The notes under the pieces: generated by a model
Told to the model about the DNA's origin: nothing
What the model saw: the letters and a program-made list of their open reading frames with translations, nothing else
Databases searched by the model: none
Origin: DATJPW01 sp035506215
Lineage (GTDB): Bacteria > Desulfobacterota > Desulfomonilia > Desulfomonilales > Desulfomonilaceae
Direction of reading: 5' to 3'
DNA length: 27,882 bases
Assembly (NCBI GenBank): GCA_035506215.1
Contig: DATJPW010000157.1
Location: forward strand, 1-27,882
Made by a program: the position numbers and the translations under genes
Shown: positions 8,064 through 13,638 of the stretch, piece by piece
Layout of the letters: the number at the start of each line of letters is the position of its first letter
Position numbering within the stretch: the stretch's first letter is position 1

Positions 8064-9000
8064 GCTGGTACTCTACTTCTTGTCGAAAGTAAGCCACCGT
8101 AGCCGCAAGCCCATCGTCCAGGGATACTTTTGGGTCCCACTTAAGAACGCTCCTGGCTAAGGCTACATCCGGTTTACGACGTACAGGATCATCTTTAGGA
8201 AGTGGCAAATGGATTATGCCGGAACCTGTGTTCGGGATAAGTTTAAGGACGGCTTGGGCTAGCTGATCGATAGTCACTTCATAGGGATTTCCAAGGTTTA
8301 TCGGACCTTGTTCCGTGCTTTCCATAAGGCTGATAAGACCCTCCACCATGTCGGAAACATAACAGAATGAACGGGTTTGCGTCCCGTCTCCATACATAGT
8401 CAAATCCTCGCCGCGCAGTGCCTGACATATGAAGTTGCTCACGACACGTCCGTCGTTGGGTAGCATCCGAGGCCCGTAGGTATTGAAAATGCGGGCAATG
8501 GCAACATCCACATGGTTATAATCGCGATAACCGACCATCAAAGTTTCAGCGGCCCGTTTCCCTTCATCGTAGCAGGCCCTTGGTCCCACCGGGTTGACAT
8601 TTCCATTGTATGTCTCGGGCTGCGGGTGGATCTCTGGGTCACCATACACCTCTGATGTGGAAGACAGGAGTATCCTTGCCTTGACACGTTTCGCAAGTCC
8701 TAACATGTTCAAGGTGCCCAGAACCGAAGTCTTCAGCGTCTTGATGGGATTGTTTTGATAATGGACCGGCGATGCCGGACACGCAAGGTGGTATACTTGG
8801 TCCACTTCCAGTAGTATCGGCTCCACCACGTCATGCCGAATCAGCTCGAAATTGGGGTTTCCCATAAACGCCACAATATTCTTTTTGCTGCCCGTGAAGA
8901 AATTATCCAGACACAAAACCGCCGCGCCGCGTGACAGGAGAGCTTCCAGCAAATGGCTGCCTATGAAGCCCGCACCACCCGTAACCAGGACAGTTTTCAT
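8053..9000 (-). CDS. UDP-glucuronate decarboxylase-like SDR enzyme (UDP-xylose synthase family)
   Basis: An extended short-chain dehydrogenase of 315 residues. The NAD-binding glycine motif GGAGFIG is at 8-14; the catalytic Tyr144 and Lys148 lie in ACYDEGKR; the segments HLACPASPVHYQ (71-82) and LSSTSEVYGDPEIHPQ (112-127) are those of UDP-glucuronate decarboxylases, which make UDP-xylose from UDP-glucuronate. A close dTDP/UDP-glucose dehydratase or epimerase role is less likely because of these segments. Length matches bacterial UXS proteins. It is first in the minus-strand operon, behind a good promoter at 9036-9064, with GGGGT ahead of the ATG. The product probably feeds a surface polysaccharide together with the next gene's flippase-like protein. 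Confidence 0.9.
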   Translation of the reverse strand: MKTVLVTGGAGFIGSHLLEALLSRGAAVLCLDNFFTGSKKNIVAFMGNPNFELIRHDVVEPILLEVDQVYHLACPASPVHYQNNPIKTLKTSVLGTLNMLGLAKRVKARILLSSTSEVYGDPEIHPQPETYNGNVNPVGPRACYDEGKRAAETLMVGYRDYNHVDVAIARIFNTYGPRMLPNDGRVVSNFICQALRGEDLTMYGDGTQTRSFCYVSDMVEGLISLMESTEQGPINLGNPYEVTIDQLAQAVLKLIPNTGSGIIHLPLPKDDPVRRKPDVALARSVLKWDPKVSLDDGLAATVAYFRQEVEYQHEA

Positions 9001-9035
9001 CAGGATTTACCCCAAGATTTGATCGAGAAGCCTTA

Positions 9036-9064
9036 AGTATCTTCCAGAAGTGGACCCATGTCAA
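9036..9064 (-). promoter_or_regulatory. Sigma70-type promoter of the UXS-flippase-bioAD operon
   Basis: On the minus strand TTGACA (9064-9059) and GATACT (9041-9036) are separated by exactly 17 bp. The expected transcript start, about 9030, gives a short leader to the ATG at 9000. The -35 is perfect, the -10 matches four of six. Confidence 0.6.
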
Positions 9065-9143
9065 TCACTGGTTGTGTGATCTCAAGCGCCGGCCAGAAGC
9101 TCTGGGGATCTGGAGTCTCTCCGCAGAAAAGAGATGCAGTATC

Positions 9144-9159
9144 CGGGCCTGGTGGCCCG
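9144..9159. terminator. Small GC-rich hairpin downstream of the Cys-rich gene
   Basis: CGGGCC TGGT GGCCCG is a perfect 6-bp stem with a four-base loop, about 125 bp past the stop of the minus-strand Cys-rich gene. No immediate T-run follows, so it is only a weak terminator candidate. The surrounding gap 9001-9283 holds no gene; ATCTACGTTGC occurs twice, at 9186-9196 and 9272-9282. Confidence 0.25.
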
Positions 9160-9283
9160 CAACTTCAGCCGACACGGAGATATCGATCTACGTTGCAACC
9201 GGAGAGTTCGGAAAAGGAGGACCGGGAGGAAACTCCGTTCGCAGGAGCCTCTTCCCGGGCAAGTTGGCTCTATCTACGTTGCC

Positions 9284-9739
9284 TTAGCGACACATCGGCG
9301 TTGCTTCCACCATGTAGGTCTGCGGAAGCATTACCGGCCGACAAATGGGTTTGTACACTATCCGGTAGTCCGGTACACACTTGTACTCATAATAGACATA
9401 CGGGACCTTCTGCTCCACTACTTGGCAAAACGGCTGAGGGCAGCACTTGGTGCAGGGGTCGAGCCCGCATGGTTGGCCCGTAGGGATGCCCTTGAGCAAA
9501 ACCTTTTGTGTTTTGAATCCGACCATCTGTACCGGGACAGTTCTAGTGAAGGGCAGAACCTCAGCCACTAGTTCTGTTCTCGTACAGGGTACCATCCTCG
9601 TTACCAGTGTGCGTTCCGGGCAGCTTGGAGGCGGACACATCGGCGGTGGGCAGGGAGAACCTCCCGAGTAGGCAGGCACGGAAAAGATGTCCATCGCAAG
9701 AAGTAGCGACGTCATAAGAACAACCACGACCCTTGCCAT
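9284..9739 (-). CDS. Secreted cysteine- and proline-rich protein, unknown function
   Basis: I do not recognise a family. The 151-residue product starts with a signal peptide (hydrophobic residues 4-20, likely cleavage near 23-25, VPAYSGG). The mature part has twelve cysteines, clustered as CPPPMCPPPSC at 30-40 and CGLDPCTKCCPQPFC at 91-105, then singles at 121, 133 and 150. It also has short degenerate repeats of the type VPxTRTE, LPFTRTVPV and YKP/YEYKxVPxYR that suggest a beta-rich, disulfide-bonded surface or periplasmic protein. The frame is open from a GTG at 9751, but the ATG at 9739 is preferred because TGAGG stands six bases before it. It is transcribed alone behind a strong promoter and a symmetric operator-like site, so it is probably tightly controlled. 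Confidence 0.7.
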   Translation of the reverse strand: MARVVVVLMTSLLLAMDIFSVPAYSGGSPCPPPMCPPPSCPERTLVTRMVPCTRTELVAEVLPFTRTVPVQMVGFKTQKVLLKGIPTGQPCGLDPCTKCCPQPFCQVVEQKVPYVYYEYKCVPDYRIVYKPICRPVMLPQTYMVEATPMCR

Positions 9740-9755
9740 CACGAACCTCACTTGG

Positions 9756-9784
9756 GGACATTACGTAATGTCCTAATGGACATT
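9756..9784 (-). promoter_or_regulatory. Three-half-site palindromic operator candidate
   Basis: GGACATTACGTAATGTCC at 9756-9773 is a perfect 18-bp palindrome. A third copy of the half-site, GGACATT at 9778-9784, makes a second inverted repeat with AATGTCC (9767-9773) across a four-base spacer. The block lies just downstream of the predicted transcript start and ends 17 bp before the ATG of the Cys-rich gene. This is what a cooperative repressor site would look like; as RNA it could also be a leader hairpin. The protein is unknown. Confidence 0.6.
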
Positions 9785-9794
9785 TAGCGTTTAA

Positions 9795-9823
9795 ATTATA
9801 ACACGTTGACAACAATTTCTCAA
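9795..9823 (-). promoter_or_regulatory. Sigma70-type promoter of the Cys-rich secreted protein gene
   Basis: On the minus strand TTGAGA (9823-9818) and TATAAT (9800-9795) are separated by exactly 17 bp. The -10 is a perfect consensus and the -35 matches four of six. The predicted start near 9788 places the palindromic block 9756-9784 within the first bases transcribed. Confidence 0.7.
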
Positions 9824-9843
9824 TATTAAAATTAGGTGGAGGT

Positions 9844-9863
9844 AAGGAATTCCTTTTCCGGAA
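9844..9863. promoter_or_regulatory. Two abutting palindromes upstream of the Cys-rich gene promoter
   Basis: AAGGAATTCCTT (9844-9855) and TTCCGGAA (9856-9863) are perfect palindromes placed side by side. They lie about 20-40 bp upstream of the -35 at 9818-9823, where an activator could sit. Function is inferred from position only. Confidence 0.3.
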
Positions 9864-9890
9864 CAGCGGCGCTCACTCCGTACAAACGAA

Positions 9891-9926
9891 AAGCCCGACG
9901 ACAGGACATCAGAAGCCGTCAGGCTT
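9891..9926 (-). terminator. Imperfect hairpin with T-rich tail, likely terminator of the small membrane protein gene
   Basis: AAGCC-GACG (9891-9900, one mismatch) pairs with CGTC-GGCTT (9917-9926) over a 16-base loop. In minus-strand RNA the stem is followed by UUUUCGUUU. A competing perfect hairpin, AGAAGCC GTCA GGCTTCT at 9911-9928, uses the same strand. Confidence 0.45.
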
Positions 9927-10104
9927 CTCTCACATGGAAAAGTATGGTGATAAGATGTGCCCCCTTATTAGCATAACGAATTTGAATGGCAAGAAAAAAA
10001 CCGGAGAGTTCTCAAAAAAATCATTTCATTTGACTGCCGATAGGTGTTGCAGAGAAGGCTGTCGCGCCTGATGAGCAGTGCTCACTTCCGATGGTGTGAT
10101 CGGA

Positions 10105-10311
10105 TCAATCTTTCGGACCTCTTAAAACCTGACGGAGACTTTGAATGAGAAAATATACGAAACCCAGCAAAACCGAAGCCCGCGCCATAGTCAAATAATC
10201 GTACGGCCCTCCGGATACTGCGGGGGGAATAAGAAGATAGGCCATGGCCGCCACGCCCATTGAGCAAAGAGCGACCTTTAGCAAAGGGTTCAGCAGCCTT
10301 TTCTTAGCCAT
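10105..10311 (-). CDS. Small membrane protein, unknown
   Basis: A 68-residue product with a basic N-terminus (MAKKRLLNP) and two hydrophobic helices, residues about 12-30 and 45-59, ending in a short polar tail. It does not match a family I can name. Reasons to think it real are the clean two-helix pattern with positive-inside ends, the ATG start, and a terminator-like hairpin downstream. The ribosome site is weak (CGGAT eight bases upstream), and I see no clear promoter. It could be a subunit or regulator of a membrane complex, but nothing next to it says which. A shifted minus-strand frame at 10082-10267 is less protein-like. Confidence 0.5.
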   Translation of the reverse strand: MAKKRLLNPLLKVALCSMGVAAMAYLLIPPAVSGGPYDYLTMARASVLLGFVYFLIQSLRQVLRGPKD

Positions 10312-10745
10312 AGAGTTATCCGATCAATCGTTCCGCCTTCGTTCCAAAGAATGCCAGATGGCCCCCCGGCCCAATGATTTTAGGTTATATGGGGAAAGGA
10401 GATCAAGATTTTGTCTAGACGAAAGAAGAGGTCTCTCGGCTTGCAAGTGTACACAAATTCAGCGGTCTGACCCAAGAAAGGCCCGCTCAGAAAACCGCAT
10501 TATTCCATGAGCTTGATTCTGGAAACGCCGCCGGAAAAATCTCGTTTGCCTCATCTGCCTAGGCTTTAATTGATTTTATTGTTCAACGCTGATATATTAC
10601 GCACGGACAAAAATCGACCGGACCAGTTTGTAGTTTCATCCACATACTCTGACCCAGCTCACGATTCAGGCGGAAGCTGGTGTAATTATTGTTTTCTGCT
10701 GAGGAATGATCCTGAAAAAATCTCTGTGCTCCGGCTGTGGATAAT
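10312..10745. other. 434-bp divergent intergenic region ahead of the GTPase cassette
   Basis: It separates the minus-strand small membrane protein from the plus-strand signalling cassette. It contains a sigma70-like promoter (10570-10598), an inverted repeat CCAGCT 10654-10659 / AGCTGG 10675-10680 in the predicted leader, and a possible 19-codon TTG-started frame at 10411-10470 behind AAGGAG. Nothing else is supported. Confidence 0.5.
10570..10598 (+). promoter_or_regulatory. Sigma70-type promoter of the DUF4388-Roadblock-GTPase-kinase cassette
   Basis: TTGATT (10570-10575) and TATATT (10593-10598) have 17-bp spacing; each differs from consensus at one or two bases. A start near 10605 gives a leader of about 140 bases before the DUF4388 gene. 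It is the only good promoter seen for the five plus-strand genes to 15423. Confidence 0.55.
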
Positions 10746-11078
10746 ATGAAAACCGGCAAGCATCCTAAATCCTCTGCATTCAGCGGAACAGTCACAAACA
10801 TAAGTCTACCGGATCTGGTCCAACTTTTATGTATTGGCCGAAACACGTGTCGGATGCTAGTCAGAAGCGGCACGCTGGCCGGATCCATATACTTCCGGGA
10901 TGGAGAAATAGTTCATGCAGAGAGCGGCACTTCAGAAGGGGAGGAAGCCTTTTATGAGATTCTATCGTGGGAAATAGGGGTCTTTGAAGGGGATTCCTCC
11001 GCTCCGGAAAAAGAGACAATTCGTGAAAGTTGGGATTTTTTGTTAATGGAAAGTGTACGAAGACGAGAAAAAAGATAG
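10746..11078 (+). CDS. DUF4388 (PATAN-like) domain protein
   Basis: A 110-residue protein that is almost entirely one DUF4388 domain: FSGTVTNISLPDLVQLL, then a middle GSIYFRDGEIVHAES and GEEAFYEILSW, which is the family's pattern. DUF4388 domains are common in deltaproteobacteria, usually in signalling proteins with response regulators or GTPase modules; they are thought to mediate protein-protein contacts. The C-terminus adds an acidic linker and a helix (SWDFLLMESVRRREK). ATG at 10746 is chosen; an in-frame GTG at 10737 is also open, and neither has a strong ribosome site. It begins a five-gene plus-strand cassette with a Roadblock protein and an MglA-like GTPase, so a role as adaptor in that system is inferred. 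Confidence 0.8.
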   Translation: MKTGKHPKSSAFSGTVTNISLPDLVQLLCIGRNTCRMLVRSGTLAGSIYFRDGEIVHAESGTSEGEEAFYEILSWEIGVFEGDSSAPEKETIRESWDFLLMESVRRREKR

Positions 11079-11162
11079 AACCGAGTTGAAGCATGTAAAA
11101 CATGACTATTAACATAGTCGCCGTTGCGCAAGGTTTTTGTCTCGAACCCCTCAGGTGTAGAA

Positions 11163-11579
11163 ATGGCAGATTTGGTCCTAACCAAACAATCCCTTGATCG
11201 TATCGATTCTATCCTGGCGAGTCTGCTGGCACGCAGTGCCGCGCATACGGTACTGTTGGTCGACAAGGCCGGGCAATTGATAAGTTTTCAAGGCGAGATG
11301 AGTGAGGAAAAAGTGGCATCTCTGGCTGCTTTGACTGCCGCCAATTACGGCGCGACCACAGCCATTGCCCGACTTTTCGGCGAAGAAGAATTCTCATTGT
11401 TGTTTCATAAGGGAAGCAACGAGAATATTCATTTTGCCAATGTCGGCGAAGAATGTTTGATGGTGACTATCTTCAGCAACAACACGCACCTGGGGTTAGT
11501 CCGTCTCGAAGTGAGAAAAACAGTTGAAATGATAGAAGCGATGTTCGCGGAGAATTTGAGACAGTGGTTCAACACTTAG
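11163..11579 (+). CDS. Roadblock/LC7 domain protein (MglB-like)
   Basis: A 138-residue single-domain protein. The core HTVLLVDKAGQLISFQG, followed by the helix SEEKVASLAALTAAN and the strands FSLLFHKGSNENIHFANVG and CLMVTIFSN, is the Roadblock/LC7 fold pattern. MglB proteins of this fold dimerise and act as GTPase-activating partners of MglA, and the next gene (32 bp on) is an MglA-like GTPase. The C-terminal helix EVRKTVEMIEAMFAENL could contact the GTPase. The frame is open from a TTG at 11124, but the ATG at 11163 with AGGTG upstream is a better start. The GAP role is inferred from family and neighbour, not from a catalytic residue seen here. Confidence 0.85.
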   Translation: MADLVLTKQSLDRIDSILASLLARSAAHTVLLVDKAGQLISFQGEMSEEKVASLAALTAANYGATTAIARLFGEEEFSLLFHKGSNENIHFANVGEECLMVTIFSNNTHLGLVRLEVRKTVEMIEAMFAENLRQWFNT

Positions 11580-11611
11580 TACGAGTGCTTGTTGTTCTGT
11601 AGGGTTAGTCA

Positions 11612-12244
11612 ATGGCCATCATAAGTTTCAGATCGGACGAGATTCACTGTAAGGTTGTCTATTACGGTCCAGGAAGAGGAGGTAAGACCACCAATCTAAT
11701 AAGTATACATAAGGCACTAGGCACTCAGGTCCGTGGAGAACTTTTGTCCATAGACACCGCAGGTGACCGAACACTATTTTTCGACTTCTTGCCTATGGAC
11801 TTGGGTAACATTGGGAAATTTCGTATAAAAATCTCGCTATACACGGTCCCTGGACAAGTGCGCTATAACGATACACGAAAACTGGTTTTAAAAGGAGTGG
11901 ACGGGATAGTGTTCGTGGCCGATTCTCTCGAGGCGAGAAGAGTAAATAACGTCGAGAGTCTTCAAAATCTTCAGGACAACTTGGCGGAACAGGCAAAGTC
12001 TGTCGGCTCTTTGCCGCTGGTTTTCCAATACAACAAAAGAGACTTGGAAGAAAGTAAAGTCGCTGTACTGCCCCTGGAACTGATGGAAAAGGACCTTAAC
12101 CCGCACGGTCGCTTTCCTTCGTTTCCTGCAAGCGCCCTGAGAGGAGATGGAGTGAAGGAGACCTTCAAGAAGATCTGTATGATGACAGTAATCGATGTTA
12201 GTTCCCGATTGCTGAAAGACAAGGGCATGGGCATAGCCCCTTGA
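11612..12244 (+). CDS. MglA-like small Ras-family GTPase
   Basis: A 210-residue GTPase of the bacterial MglA group, cytoplasmic. Motifs in order: P-loop GPGRGGKTT (19-27), the MglA-type segment DRTLFFDFLPMDLG (52-65) in the switch I region, switch II TVPGQVRYNDTRK (78-90), NKRD (141-144) for guanine binding and the SAK-like ASAL (173-176). As in other MglA proteins, the DxxG position reads TVPGQ. In Myxococcus, MglA-GTP sets the leading pole with its GAP MglB; the Roadblock gene just upstream is the matching partner. The downstream genes (possible CheW-like protein, kinase with cyclic-nucleotide domain) suggest that the switch here is tied to a signalling output, not necessarily motility. It is slightly longer at the C-terminus than Myxococcus MglA (195). 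Confidence 0.9.
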   Translation: MAIISFRSDEIHCKVVYYGPGRGGKTTNLISIHKALGTQVRGELLSIDTAGDRTLFFDFLPMDLGNIGKFRIKISLYTVPGQVRYNDTRKLVLKGVDGIVFVADSLEARRVNNVESLQNLQDNLAEQAKSVGSLPLVFQYNKRDLEESKVAVLPLELMEKDLNPHGRFPSFPASALRGDGVKETFKKICMMTVIDVSSRLLKDKGMGIAP

Positions 12245-12275
12245 ACATACAGACCCTGATTTACGGAGACCGCCC

Positions 12276-13619
12276 GTGGCCGAAGAACAGAAACATAAGA
12301 CTCCTGCAGAACTTGGTGAAGCTGTAGGAAAAAAAATAGAGGAGCTGTTCGGTGGCCTCTTCAGTGAGGACTCTGCTCAGGAGCCCAAACTGCAAACGCC
12401 TGCGCCCGTTAGCGGTGCGGTTGGGGACAGCTCGCGTCCTGCAGCGCCCACTTTATCTCCAGGTCCGACCAAGCCTGAGTCCCGTCCTTACCCTGTCGAA
12501 AGAAAGGCTGAACCGGTCCGTGCTCCATTCACGCCCTCGCAAAGCATACCCGGGCCCGTAGGCGCTCCTACTTCCGGACATCCACAGGGAGGCAAAGTGT
12601 CCTTTGAAAGCATCATTGAAAGGATTGAAGCGCTGATCCTAAACGTGGAATGGGAAGTAAGTCCGAAAGCGAGTGCAGAGCTGGCTGAGCGACTCAAGGA
12701 GTTGGACAGACATTTTCCTGGTGATGAGCGGGCTCGTACAATTCTGGCTATGAATAATCGTGTGCTTGGGCGCTTCAGTGGCGCCGATGTCTCTCCGCAT
12801 CCCTTAATCGTGAAATTGCTTGAGGAAAGCCTGGCAGTTCTGAAGTCTATTTATTCTTCTCCGCAGAACCGCTCCTATGCTAACGCCGCAATACCTGCAT
12901 TGAATAATATTTATAAGAAAATCATGGCATCTGTGCCACGTGAACAACCTACCGCCCGGGCTCCATCCAAAATTGTCGAAGGCAAAAGCTCGGGTCCGAC
13001 GCACGAATCGATCCTGAAGAAGATGAGTGTCGTCATCCAGTCGCTTGAAGAGGTGAGTCAACGTCTGTCCAGGATCGGCGCAGTTCTAACTCAGGGAACT
13101 GCGATGTCCGGTTCTGAAACTGCTCGGAGGCTGGGAACACTTGAGCAACTGGTCTCCCAGCAAGTCGGACAGCTCTCGGCCCTTCACCAGGAATTGGTTC
13201 GCGTCAGGCCGTCCGTCGGCGAGTCCGAGGCAGGTACCGAAGGAAACAAAGGGGGTCCGTCCGGTATTCTTACAGTGTTGTGGGCTGGGATGCCGCTGGC
13301 CATCCCATCGTCAATGGTTGCGGCTATGTATCCTTTGACACGGGCTCAAGCAGAACAATTCATGGACAAGCAGTCGATAACTCTTGGATCAAAGGTTCTC
13401 CAGAGGCTTCCCCTTAGGAAACCTGCGGATACTCAATACCAAACGACGGGTATACCGGCCTGGCTGGTCCACATGAACTGGGGCCAGAAAGACCGTTTTT
13501 TACTGATAGATCGGTCACTGGGTTTTCGCAGAATCCCAACCGGCAATGTCACCGGCCAGACGAAAATCAAGATCGGACCCGTTTCTTATACTATTCTGAG
13601 CGAGTCGACATTGCGCTAA
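12276..13619 (+). CDS. Unknown multidomain protein, possible CheW-like C-terminus
   Basis: No family is recognised for the whole 447-residue protein. Residues 1-30 form a short helix; 35-108 are a proline-rich, probably disordered linker; 109-222 are helical, possibly a bundle; 244-272 and 281-312 look like coiled coils (ILKKMSVVIQSLEEVSQRL, RRLGTLEQLVSQQVGQL). The C-terminal part, about 331-445, has features seen in CheW-type domains: a strand with GMPLAIPSSMVAAMYPL, and later DRFLLIDRSLGFRRIP, which resembles the CheW pattern VDxVxGxxxV. This likeness is weak and is my inference. The start is GTG at 12276 with GGAG upstream. It sits 31 bp after the GTPase gene and 19 bp before the kinase gene, so it may be an adaptor or effector that links the two. 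Confidence 0.75.
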   Translation: MAEEQKHKTPAELGEAVGKKIEELFGGLFSEDSAQEPKLQTPAPVSGAVGDSSRPAAPTLSPGPTKPESRPYPVERKAEPVRAPFTPSQSIPGPVGAPTSGHPQGGKVSFESIIERIEALILNVEWEVSPKASAELAERLKELDRHFPGDERARTILAMNNRVLGRFSGADVSPHPLIVKLLEESLAVLKSIYSSPQNRSYANAAIPALNNIYKKIMASVPREQPTARAPSKIVEGKSSGPTHESILKKMSVVIQSLEEVSQRLSRIGAVLTQGTAMSGSETARRLGTLEQLVSQQVGQLSALHQELVRVRPSVGESEAGTEGNKGGPSGILTVLWAGMPLAIPSSMVAAMYPLTRAQAEQFMDKQSITLGSKVLQRLPLRKPADTQYQTTGIPAWLVHMNWGQKDRFLLIDRSLGFRRIPTGNVTGQTKIKIGPVSYTILSESTLR

Positions 13620-13638
13620 ATATCTGAAACAGACGCGG

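Larger units (their letters stand above)
9740..10104. other. 365-bp regulatory stretch without a gene
   Basis: Besides the operator, promoter, palindromes and terminator listed separately (9756-9926), bases 9930-10104 show only A-runs around 9990-10020 and a short stem CCGAT/ATCGG near 10088-10103. I see no coding frame with support. Confidence 0.5.

Noticed and set aside
10411..10470. 19-codon TTG-started frame behind AAGGAG (MSRRKKRSLG...)
   Set aside because: Good ribosome site but too short, rare start codon and no other support; kept only as a note.
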